From Gammaproteobacteria bacterium (lineage in GTDB: Bacteria > Pseudomonadota > Gammaproteobacteria > SZUA-152), in assembly GCA_030599435.1 (NCBI GenBank), contig JAUVNZ010000096.1, positions 1 through 6,408 on the forward strand: a DNA stretch of 6,408 nt, read 5' to 3'. The notes below the pieces were generated by a model. It did not search any database. It was not told the origin of the DNA and was given only the letters and a program-made list of their open reading frames with translations. The translations under genes and the position numbers were made by a program. The stretch's first letter is position 1; the number at the start of each line of letters is the position of its first letter. Positions 1 to 5,184 of the stretch are shown here, piece by piece.

Positions 1-581
1 ATGCGAAACGACTCGCCGCACGCGGCTTTGTGGTACTGGCGCCGGATATTTACGGTGCACACTTCATGGGCACCCATCCTGTCGAACATGATTACGAACT
101 GGAAAAAGACGTTAACGCCGCAGTAGACGTTTTACTGGCCCGGAAAGACATCAGCACCCGCAAGGCCTGCATTTATTCCCACACCCGCGGTGGTTACTAC
201 TCACTGAAAGTGGCCACCACCTTCAAACGTCAGGAAAAAGAACTCGCCTGCTACGTATCGTACTACCCTCACCTGCAAGATCCTAACGCCCCCGAACCGA
301 TGCAGGTATACGGCTATGCAAAGGAGATTAACGACCTTACCCTGCCGACATTAATTTTCATCGGTGAAGATGAGCAATACCAACGCCGTCGCATCATCGA
401 GTCCAGCATTAAAGCATTACAGGAAAAAGGACGCGATGCACGACTAATCATTTATCCCGGTGTGGGTCGCGGCTTCGACTTCCGCCCCGAACGTGTGCGT
501 ACCTTCGCCGACGACCTCGCCAGTAAAGATGCCATTCAGCGTGCTGCCGCCTTTATTCGTAAAAATCTGGCAGCCCACTAA
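1..581 (+). CDS. Dienelactone hydrolase-like alpha/beta hydrolase, 5'-truncated, probable pseudoenzyme
   Basis: The reading frame is open from base 3 to the TAA at 579-581, and the protein reads in from outside the window (AKRLAARGFVVLAPDIYG). A GTG at base 30 lies inside a core beta strand and is not the true start. The LAPDIYG strand, the DV.AAV.-L helix, the RGG turn, the LPTLIFIGEDE strand and the YPGVGRGFDFRPE segment place it in the dienelactone hydrolase family, cytoplasmic enzymes with a Cys(Ser)-Asp-His triad. The nucleophile elbow, normally G-x-C/S-x-G-G, here reads SHTRGG, with Thr (codon 183-185) in the nucleophile position. The catalytic His of the usual GxGHGF segment is Arg (codon 468-470). 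An acidic residue is kept (GEDE, Asp codon 369-371). Inferred: a catalytically dead or repurposed member. It lies 12 bases before the cytochrome gene, so the two are probably co-transcribed. Family call is firm; loss of activity is inference. Confidence 0.85.
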   Translation, partial: AKRLAARGFVVLAPDIYGAHFMGTHPVEHDYELEKDVNAAVDVLLARKDISTRKACIYSHTRGGYYSLKVATTFKRQEKELACYVSYYPHLQDPNAPEPMQVYGYAKEINDLTLPTLIFIGEDEQYQRRRIIESSIKALQEKGRDARLIIYPGVGRGFDFRPERVRTFADDLASKDAIQRAAAFIRKNLAAH

Positions 582-582
582 A

Positions 583-589
583 AGGAAAG
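583..589 (+). promoter_or_regulatory. Ribosome binding site of the cytochrome c gene
   Basis: AGGAAAG begins two bases after the hydrolase stop codon and lies 4 bases before the ATG at 594. It supports this start and suggests translation coupled to the upstream gene. Confidence 0.6.
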
Positions 590-593
590 TATC

Positions 594-1133
594 ATGAGCA
601 AGTCATTAAACACTTTTTTGTTTACTACAGTGATTTTAGCGTTATCACTTTATTTAGCTGCATGCGGAAAGGACGAAAAGGCAAAACCGGCGATGGAAAA
701 AGCCGCACCTTCACAAGTAACACAACCTGCCGCAAAACCTGAAACAACGCCTGAAACACAGGCACCGGAAATTTCCCAGCCAGCAGCCAGTGAACCGTCT
801 TCAACTACAACAACTACTACACCTAAAGTAGAAACACCCCCCGTTGCTCAGCAAACCTCTACCAATCGCGAACAAATGCTTAACCTGGCCAGAAAAAGTG
901 GCTGTCATGCCTGTCACAGTGTAAATAAAAAGCTTGTTGGCCCTGCATGGAACGATATTGCTGCACGTTACAAAGCCAAGGCAGATGCTCGCACATTATT
1001 AATCGAAAAAGTATCCAAGGGTGGCAGGGGTAGTTGGACAGATGTTGTAGGTAACGTTGCCATGCCCCCTTATTCTCCGCGAGTCTCTAAAGAAAACATC
1101 GAACGCCTGGTGGATTTCATCCTGTCTTTGTAG
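594..1133 (+). CDS. Lipid-anchored monohaem cytochrome c with a long disordered tether
   Basis: This 179-residue protein has a type II signal peptide: basic start, hydrophobic stretch about residues 8-21, lipobox LAAC with the acylated Cys at 24. Gly follows the Cys, so no Asp inner-membrane retention signal is present and outer-membrane sorting is plausible. Residues 25-92 are a low-complexity linker rich in Pro, Ala, Thr, Glu and Gln, with a run of six Thr at 71-76. The C-terminal ~85 residues are a class I cytochrome c domain: CHACH haem site at 104-108 (Cys104, Cys107, His108), KKLVGPAW after it, and a likely axial Met157 in the AMPPY segment, as in the c551/c552 type. The final helix is IERLVDFILSL. 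Role: periplasmic electron carrier held on a lipid anchor; partner unknown. It follows the hydrolase gene closely. Fold and haem binding are firm; pathway is not known. Confidence 0.93.
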   Translation: MSKSLNTFLFTTVILALSLYLAACGKDEKAKPAMEKAAPSQVTQPAAKPETTPETQAPEISQPAASEPSSTTTTTTPKVETPPVAQQTSTNREQMLNLARKSGCHACHSVNKKLVGPAWNDIAARYKAKADARTLLIEKVSKGGRGSWTDVVGNVAMPPYSPRVSKENIERLVDFILSL

Positions 1134-1192
1134 AAGACAATGGGGAACAGTAATATTTAATAATGAACAGATTAATCCAATAGAGGAAAGGC

Positions 1193-1240
1193 CGCGCTTA
1201 ATGCTCATGAACCACAATGTATAAAGAAACTTTAAGCGCG
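1193..1240. repeat. Inverted repeat enclosing the start codon of the membrane protein gene
   Basis: CGCGCTTAA at 1193-1201 is an exact inverted copy of TTAAGCGCG at 1232-1240, giving a possible 9-bp stem with a 30-base loop. The loop holds the ATG at 1217 and most of a 7-codon ORF (ATG 1201 to TAA 1222-1224). In mRNA this could affect translation start. A repeat of this size and spacing can also arise by chance in a window this long. Confidence 0.35.
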
Positions 1241-1798
1241 ATTGCCATTGCCCTCACATTTATCGCGTTCCTTCCATACATTCGTTCCATCCTACAAGGC
1301 AAAACAAGACCTCACGTTTTTTCCTGGGTAATTTGGGGCTCCACTACTTTCGTTGTTTTTCTGGCGCAACTTTCAGACGGCGGCGGTGCAGGTGCCTGGC
1401 CAATCGGTGTTTCAGGCATTATCACCCTGTATGTGGCATTCCTGGCTTTTACCAAAAAGTCGGATAGTACGATCACCCGAATTGACTGGGTATTTTTATT
1501 ACTGGCAGCGACGTCTTTGCCATTATGGTATGTCACCTCCGATCCTTTATGGGCGGTGGTGATATTAACAACGGTAGATGTTATTGGTTTTGGCCCAACC
1601 TTTAGAAAAGCCTACCACCACCCTTTTGAAGAACAGTTGTTATTTTATGGCTTGATGGCAACGCGTAACCTTATTGCTGTTGCTGCATTGGAACATTATT
1701 CGCTGACAACGGTATTATTCCCCACAACACTGGCTGGCGCTTGTCTGATATTTATCCCGATGGTGGCATATAGGCAATACAAGCTGGCAACTCTTTAA
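1217..1798 (+). CDS. Seven-helix membrane protein with PQ-loop/SWEET-like internal repeat
   Basis: This 193-residue, very hydrophobic protein has probable membrane helices at about 4-24, 34-51, 60-78, 90-107, 110-127, 139-160 and 163-185. The helices read as 3+1+3, the layout of SWEET and PQ-loop proteins. The two halves carry matching motifs: FLPYIRSILQGKTRPHVFSW at 18-37 and GFGPTFRKAYHHPFEEQ at 124-140, each F/G-x-P-x-(I/F)-R followed by a polar loop and an aromatic-rich helix. The canonical Pro-Gln pair is Pro-Tyr in the first half and Pro-Thr in the second. Proteins of this type occur widely in bacteria as uncharacterised proteins; sugar or small-solute transport is only an analogy. An in-frame TGA at 1208-1210 fixes the start at ATG 1217, and no good Shine-Dalgarno sequence lies close to it. 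It follows the cytochrome gene by 83 bases and ends tail to tail with the TPR remnant. Confidence 0.8.
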   Translation: MYKETLSAIAIALTFIAFLPYIRSILQGKTRPHVFSWVIWGSTTFVVFLAQLSDGGGAGAWPIGVSGIITLYVAFLAFTKKSDSTITRIDWVFLLLAATSLPLWYVTSDPLWAVVILTTVDVIGFGPTFRKAYHHPFEEQLLFYGLMATRNLIAVAALEHYSLTTVLFPTTLAGACLIFIPMVAYRQYKLATL

Positions 1799-1849
1799 GT
1801 AAGCCAATGAGGCAATTTACGTAAACTATTTCAGCCCTGCCTTACTTAA
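1795..1849. repeat. Inverted repeat spanning two convergent gene ends
   Basis: TTAAGTAAG at 1795-1803 is an exact inverted copy of CTTACTTAA at 1841-1849. Between them, near the centre, lies the 10-base palindrome TTTACGTAAA at 1816-1825. The repeat spans the stop codons of the membrane protein gene (1796-1798) and of the TPR remnant (1826-1828), so it could act as a weak bidirectional transcription end. The stem is AT-rich, the loop is 37 bases and there is no U-tract, so it is not a standard intrinsic terminator. Confidence 0.3.
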
Positions 1850-2092
1850 CCCATTAACTAGATGCTTTAACTGTGTGGGGTCGATGAACGGTATCATGGG
1901 GTCGATAGAAGAGATGGTTATGTCTGGATCATCGAGATGAATCTGCTCCAGTTGCCAACTGGCATCCCCAATACGACCCAGGTGCGCATAAGACGCCATT
2001 AACCATAATCGTGGCTCATGAGCATTGGGGTTTCTTTCCAACGCATGTTCAAATTGCTTAATCGCATTAGTGTAATCGTGCAAATAAAATTA
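1826..2092 (-). pseudogene. C-terminal remnant of a TPR protein (adenylate-cyclase-associated type)
   Basis: About 85 residues remain. The first ~50 read as one TPR-like helix pair plus the start of the next (DYTNAIKQFEHALERNPNAH, then WLMASYAHLGRIGDASWQLE), followed by PFIDPTQLKHLVNGLSKAGL. That ending (a PF-x-DP-x-L segment, then L-x-KAGL) is what I recognise as the C-terminus of large bacterial proteins joining an adenylate/guanylate cyclase or winged-helix domain to TPR repeats. The fragment begins abruptly inside a TPR helix. An in-frame TAA on the minus strand at 2092-2090 blocks it, and the only start is a TTG at 2083 without a ribosome site. Ten bases further upstream is the stop of the outer-membrane protein gene. 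The N-terminal domain and earlier repeats are therefore missing from this place. I infer a deletion or rearrangement that left a non-functional stump; translation as a small TPR peptide from TTG cannot be excluded. Confidence 0.65.
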
Positions 2093-2101
2093 AAAACAGA
2101 T

Positions 2102-2776
2102 TTAAAAACGGAAATTCAAACCCGCCGAAATTACTGGATACAATGTAAATCCTTTAATGTCGTCTTCGGCATTAGCTTCTTCAGCTGCAAGATCTGCTAA
2201 AAATGCTGCCGATTGGTTGACAGCGGGGGTTCCACCAGCAGTCGAAAAGTCTACCTGTGGCTCACCCTGCATTAAAACACCTATATCCAGAGTAAATCCC
2301 AGACCGCTACTGGCACTATGCCCGAATCCTATACCTGCATAGGGCGCCATTCTTTTAAAGTCTACAGCTGCTTTTAATATACCAACATCTGCAACGGGAT
2401 ATAGCGTTCCACCAATATCGTAAGTAAGGCCACTTGGCCTGGCCGTCATACCCAATTCATTACTATTTATCATCACACCGGCGGTAAAGCGGAATGAACC
2501 CGCAAAGGGATGAAAGTTTGCCAGCACGGCAATCGTCTGAAGGTCCAGGTCTACATCGTAATCAATGCCGTCCGTCGTATCAGTGCTGCTGGAAGAATAT
2601 TTATTAATACCAACACCCATGGTTAACCTGGGGCTTATTGCGTAAGTTATTTCTACTCCCGCCCCCAGCGTACCTGCTTTAACTCCCGCGCCTAAACCAC
2701 CTGCCTCAGAGGCAAAGACCATTGAACCTGTGGCTAGCAGTACAGCCGCCACCAAAATCGAGGATATTTTTCTCAT
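2102..2776 (-). CDS. Outer-membrane beta-barrel protein of unknown function
   Basis: This 224-residue protein has a Sec signal peptide: MRK start, hydrophobic core about residues 7-18, and a likely signal peptidase I site after VFA at residue 22. The mature protein has alternating strands rich in Gly and aromatics (GVEITYAISPRLTMGVGI, DLDLQTIAVLANFHPF, MAPYAGIGFG, GFTLDIGVLMQG). It ends in Phe (AGLNFRF), the usual signal for BAM-assisted outer-membrane assembly. Length and strand count suggest a small barrel of about 8-10 strands. A polar Ala/Glu-rich stretch near 190-207 (AAFLADLAAEEANAEDD) looks like a loop or periplasmic turn. I recognise the pattern from outer-membrane proteins common in gammaproteobacteria that have no assigned substrate. 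A strong ribosome site and a 212-base upstream gap suggest its own transcript. Just downstream lies the TPR remnant. Location is well supported; function is unknown. Confidence 0.8.
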   Translation of the reverse strand: MRKISSILVAAVLLATGSMVFASEAGGLGAGVKAGTLGAGVEITYAISPRLTMGVGINKYSSSSTDTTDGIDYDVDLDLQTIAVLANFHPFAGSFRFTAGVMINSNELGMTARPSGLTYDIGGTLYPVADVGILKAAVDFKRMAPYAGIGFGHSASSGLGFTLDIGVLMQGEPQVDFSTAGGTPAVNQSAAFLADLAAEEANAEDDIKGFTLYPVISAGLNFRF

Positions 2777-2988
2777 CCGTTTTCTCCTTAATAAATCTAC
2801 ATATTTCTGTGGTTAAATCATGCTAAATCAGAGGATTTTTCTTCGATTTGTCCTACAGATTGAATATCGACGTATACGGTCAAAAGATTTATGAACGGGT
2901 TCAAACTTTAGGAATATATGGAAGGCCAGCGGGGGAAATCAAAGGGGTTCAGCTTCTTCCTACAACACTTTTTCAGCTCACTTTTTGC
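2777..2988. other. Intergenic region upstream of the outer-membrane protein gene
   Basis: This 212-base gap separates two genes on the minus strand. Apart from the ribosome site, it holds a TTGACC on the minus strand (near 2875-2880) resembling a -35 box but without a matching -10 at normal spacing, the palindrome CGTATACG at 2871-2878, and an imperfect palindrome TGAAC-GG-GTTCA at 2892-2903 that could be a regulator site. No intrinsic terminator for the upstream gene and no convincing small gene was seen. The open frames on the plus strand here have no family resemblance and run into the antisense of the next gene. Confidence 0.4.
2784..2789 (-). promoter_or_regulatory. Ribosome binding site of the outer-membrane protein gene
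   Basis: On the minus strand AAGGAG lies 7 bases before the ATG at 2776. It is a strong, well-spaced site and fixes this start. Confidence 0.75.
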
Positions 2989-3642
2989 CTATTCGGTGGA
3001 AATACCGTGCTGCTTATCCCATTTGTATTTTATGATCACGCCGCCAAGGATCACAACAGAAAGCAAAACCAGCGGGCCAAATGTGGCGATATCAAGCAAG
3101 TCATTCAATGAAGCGCCACCAGCTGCCTGGTAGATCACTTGCGCATAAACGTATGACTTCAGACCTATACCAATAAAAGTCGCGGGCACAAAATACCAGA
3201 GGTTGATTTTCAGAATACCCGAACTGTAATTAACCAGGCCGTGAGGGAATGCTGGCATTATCCGCATAGCCAGCAGTGCAAAAAAATTATCCTGTTTGTG
3301 AAGTACCTTATATATATGCGAGCTCTCTACCCGATGCACCCACTGATCTGACAGAGTGGCAGAGAAAAAGTAAGCCGATATCCCACCCAGAGTAGCGCCT
3401 GCTGCAAGAATAAAACTAGCGGTCAGCGGTGGAAACAAGACTGCCGCAACCCACAGGAAAACCGTACCTGCCAGGGCAAAGGTAAATAACAATACTTGCA
3501 GCAACACCAGAACCACTGGCAGCCACCAGTGGTCTGTGTATTGTCGTGCGACCGATATCAATTCACCGGGATCCAGCAAGCCAGACAACTGCAACAAAGC
3601 ACCTACTGTGATAAGCGCAATAAGGATGAGTAATTTATACAC
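2989..3642 (-). CDS. TVP38/TMEM64 family (VTT/DedA-like) inner-membrane protein
   Basis: This 217-residue protein has an N-terminal membrane anchor (about 3-21), further helices at about 41-58, 60-78 and 78-96, a polar segment at about 97-120, and helices near 150-170 and 186-205. The VTT core is visible: GATLGGISAYFFSATL at 82-97, and ALLAMRIMPAFPHGLVNYSS at 122-141 with the Arg-x-x-Pro...Pro...Asn-Tyr pattern typical of TVP38/TMEM64. Eukaryotic VTT proteins (TMEM41B, VMP1) and several bacterial DedA proteins have been linked to lipid scrambling or undecaprenyl-phosphate recycling; which role applies here is not shown by the sequence. Length is normal for the family. Translation starts at GTG (3642-3640), because an in-frame TGA lies seven codons upstream and no ATG occurs in the N-terminal region. 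The gene follows the host-attachment-like gene by 64 bases and may share its transcript. Confidence 0.88.
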   Translation of the reverse strand: MYKLLILIALITVGALLQLSGLLDPGELISVARQYTDHWWLPVVLVLLQVLLFTFALAGTVFLWVAAVLFPPLTASFILAAGATLGGISAYFFSATLSDQWVHRVESSHIYKVLHKQDNFFALLAMRIMPAFPHGLVNYSSGILKINLWYFVPATFIGIGLKSYVYAQVIYQAAGGASLNDLLDIATFGPLVLLSVVILGGVIIKYKWDKQHGISTE

Positions 3643-3646
3643 GACA

Positions 3647-3651
3647 CTCCC
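3647..3651 (-). promoter_or_regulatory. Ribosome binding site supporting a GTG start
   Basis: GGGAG on the minus strand sits 4 bases before the GTG at 3642. Spacing is short but it is the only site near the only possible start. A stronger, distant site lies at 3682-3690. Confidence 0.45.
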
Positions 3652-3706
3652 GACATTCTCTCAAACTACAGCTTTTTATCTATCACCTCCCTTATGATAC
3701 AGCCGT

Positions 3707-4162
3707 TTACAATGGGAGCTCTTTTGCCGGAATATTTTTTATTAAACGGTTGGGTAATTCAATTTCCGGGCAACCAGTAAAGTCCTTGTGAATATAATTC
3801 TCCACCATGGCGCGGGTGTGTTCATTAAGGTGCGCATTCAACAGGCCATGAAAATGGGGGCTCGCCACCAGCACAAGACGTCGGAAGTCATTGGCCTTTC
3901 GTCCTGCATTCAGCTCTGAGGCTAACTCCCCAGCAAAACGATTTGCTTCAAAATATTTAGGGTCTGCAGGGTCTCCCATAGATCCATGACCAGTTCCTCT
4001 GGACTTATAATGGCCAGGACGGTCCGAAGCCAACGTCGAACCCTTTGCCCTACTTTCCGGGTGGGTAAAATCCTTTAAACATGTCATTTTCTTCCCGATT
4101 CTTTCGGTCGCATATAAATTCGCCCTGCTTGCATTAGCAACCAGAACCCAGGTGTTATCCAT
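3707..4162 (-). CDS. Host-attachment family protein (eRF1-like, baeRF group)
   Basis: This 151-residue soluble protein has no signal peptide. It matches the family named 'protein required for attachment to host cells' (Host_attach), a bacterial relative of a domain of eukaryotic/archaeal release factor eRF1 and Pelota (the baeRF proteins). Visible hallmarks are the N-terminal strand TWVLVANASRANLYAT at 4-19, the HPESRAKGSTLASDRPGHY segment at 34-52, the DPKYFEANRFAGELASEL helix at 67-84, and LVLVASPHFHGLLNAHL at 96-112. The full family length is present. The name comes from early work on plant-associated bacteria and is probably misleading; a ribosome-linked role is inference from the fold. 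The start ATG has a well-placed GGAGGT. It diverges from yaaA across 207 bases and precedes the VTT protein gene on the same strand. Confidence 0.85.
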   Translation of the reverse strand: MDNTWVLVANASRANLYATERIGKKMTCLKDFTHPESRAKGSTLASDRPGHYKSRGTGHGSMGDPADPKYFEANRFAGELASELNAGRKANDFRRLVLVASPHFHGLLNAHLNEHTRAMVENYIHKDFTGCPEIELPNRLIKNIPAKELPL

Positions 4163-4167
4163 ATTGT

Positions 4168-4173
4168 ACCTCC
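4168..4173 (-). promoter_or_regulatory. Ribosome binding site of the host-attachment family gene
   Basis: On the minus strand GGAGGT lies 5 bases before the ATG at 4162. Strong match and spacing fix the start. Confidence 0.75.
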
Positions 4174-4196
4174 AGCAGATTTATTCTATTTCTACC

Positions 4197-4230
4197 CAAA
4201 GCATAGACCGCTCACCACATTTTTTCAGGG
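4197..4230 (-). promoter_or_regulatory. Possible promoter of the host-attachment family gene, sigma-S-like -10
   Basis: On the minus strand TCTATGCTTTG (4207-4197) agrees with the sigma-S extended -10 pattern KCTAYRCTTAA at all but the last two positions. CTGAAA lies 17 bases before TATGCT as a weak -35. The leader to the ATG would be about 30 bases. Only a pattern match supports it, and such short motifs occur often by chance in AT-rich spacers. Confidence 0.3.
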
Positions 4231-4237
4231 TTTATCG

Positions 4238-4269
4238 AGGATTCCTTTATCCCAATAACCTGAGGAATC
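4238..4269. repeat. Inverted AGGAAT/ATTCCT motifs in the divergent spacer
   Basis: GATTCCT at 4240-4246 is an exact inverted copy of AGGAATC at 4263-4269, with a 16-base gap. The left copy is itself part of an odd palindrome, AGGA-T-TCCT (4238-4246). It sits mid-way between the divergent host-attachment and yaaA genes, where an operator for either would be expected. No regulator can be assigned from the sequence. Confidence 0.3.
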
Positions 4270-4329
4270 AACTAAAGTATTGAGAATGTAAAAAACCTCT
4301 TTAATCTTGTAACTGCGCCTATAACAGTT

Positions 4330-4338
4330 TGATATAAT
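4330..4338 (+). promoter_or_regulatory. Extended -10 promoter of yaaA
   Basis: TGATATAAT is a perfect sigma-70 extended -10 (TGnTATAAT). The -35 is poor: TTGTAA at 4307-4312 would give a 20-base spacer, which fits a promoter relying on the extended -10. Transcription should begin near 4345, leaving a leader of about 25 bases before the ATG at 4370. I saw no clear OxyR or Fur site. Confidence 0.7.
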
Positions 4339-4369
4339 CGCGTTTTATTCCACTGAAGACATTAAAACC

Positions 4370-5143
4370 ATGTTGATTGTTGTTTCTCCTGCCAAAACAC
4401 TGGATTACGAAACCCCTCCAAAAACCAAGGTCTCCACACTACCGGATTACCTGGATAACTCTCAGGAATTGATCACCCGTCTTCGGCATTTATCGTCCCC
4501 TGATATCTCCGAATTGATGCATGTAAGCAAAAAAATTGCCGACCTAAATTTTGGCCGCTACAAAAGCTGGAACAAAAAGTTCACTGAAAAAAATTCCAAA
4601 CAGTCAGTGCTGGCTTTTAAGGGGGACGTTTACACAGGATTGAATGCTGATACGTTTAATAGCAAAGATTTCAACTTTGCGCAGAAACATTTGCGTGTTA
4701 TTTCAGGCCTGTATGGCCTACTACGCCCGTTGGATTTAATGCAGGCCTATCGACTGGAGATGGGAACTAAGCTTGATACAAAACGGGGGAAAAATCTTTA
4801 CGAATTCTGGGGGCCAACCATTACCGAAGGCCTAAATACACAACTTAAAAAAATCAAATCTGACTACCTGATTAACCTGGCCTCAAACGAGTATTTCAAG
4901 GCAGTGAAGCCAAAAGAACTGGATGCAGAAATAATTACACCGGCCTTTAAGGAATATAAAAACGGTGAGTACAAGATGATCGGTATCTTTGCCAAAAAAG
5001 CGCGCGGTATGCTAAGTCGTTACATTATCCAGAACCAACTGACTAATCCCGAAGATATAAAATTATTTAACGAAGAAGGTTACAAATTTAACAAGAAACT
5101 TTCTAAAGGCAACACATGGGTATTTAGTCGGAACAGAAAATAA
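4370..5143 (+). CDS. yaaA: Peroxide stress protein YaaA
   Basis: The 257-residue protein is full length for the YaaA (DUF328) family; the E. coli protein has 258. Conserved segments in order: LIVVSPAKTLDYE at 2-14, ADLNFGRYKSW at 57-67, AFKGDVYTGL at 82-91, QKHLRVISGLYGLLRPLDLM at 105-124, YRLEMGT at 127-133, LYEFWG at 143-148, NLASNEYFKAV at 169-179, FAKKARGMLSRYII at 207-220. It is a cytoplasmic protein. In E. coli YaaA is induced by OxyR and limits hydrogen-peroxide damage by lowering free iron; it binds DNA and has a helix-hairpin-helix-type fold. The start follows the lone promoter by about 25 bases; the Shine-Dalgarno sequence is weak (GAAG, somewhat distant). It is monocistronic here, with a divergent gene before it and a convergent gene after it, 41 bases away. 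No truncation or unusual residue seen. Confidence 0.97.
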   Translation: MLIVVSPAKTLDYETPPKTKVSTLPDYLDNSQELITRLRHLSSPDISELMHVSKKIADLNFGRYKSWNKKFTEKNSKQSVLAFKGDVYTGLNADTFNSKDFNFAQKHLRVISGLYGLLRPLDLMQAYRLEMGTKLDTKRGKNLYEFWGPTITEGLNTQLKKIKSDYLINLASNEYFKAVKPKELDAEIITPAFKEYKNGEYKMIGIFAKKARGMLSRYIIQNQLTNPEDIKLFNEEGYKFNKKLSKGNTWVFSRNRK

Positions 5144-5184
5144 TCAGAACATATGACTCTGACATTAATCACCTTATAAACCTA

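Noticed and set aside
1128..1156. TTGTAG-17-TAATAT as a promoter for the seven-helix membrane protein gene
   Set aside because: Matches 3 of 6 and 4 of 6 consensus positions in an AT-rich spacer; too weak to call.
1145..1170. Direct repeat GAACAG, 20 bases apart, after the cytochrome gene
   Set aside because: Six bases repeated twice is within chance and no adjoining symmetry supports a binding site.
999..1217. Open frame on the minus strand across the cytochrome 3' end
   Set aside because: It is antisense to the haem domain and has no family resemblance or ribosome site.
1312..1562. Open frames on both strands inside the seven-helix membrane protein gene
   Set aside because: Shadows of a clearly coding frame with a convincing membrane protein; their products are patternless.
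2018..2342. Short plus-strand frames over the TPR remnant and outer-membrane gene
   Set aside because: Antisense to recognisable proteins, low-complexity products, no start signals.
2875..2880. TTGACC on the minus strand as the -35 of the outer-membrane gene promoter
   Set aside because: No -10-like hexamer occurs at 16-18 bases from it.
2848..3133. Two overlapping plus-strand frames in the spacer before the outer-membrane gene
   Set aside because: They run into the antisense of the VTT protein gene, overlap each other in different frames and show no domain or ribosome site.
5144..5162. TCAGA...TCTGA inverted repeat after yaaA as a terminator
   Set aside because: Only five base pairs, AT-rich, and no T-tract on either strand.
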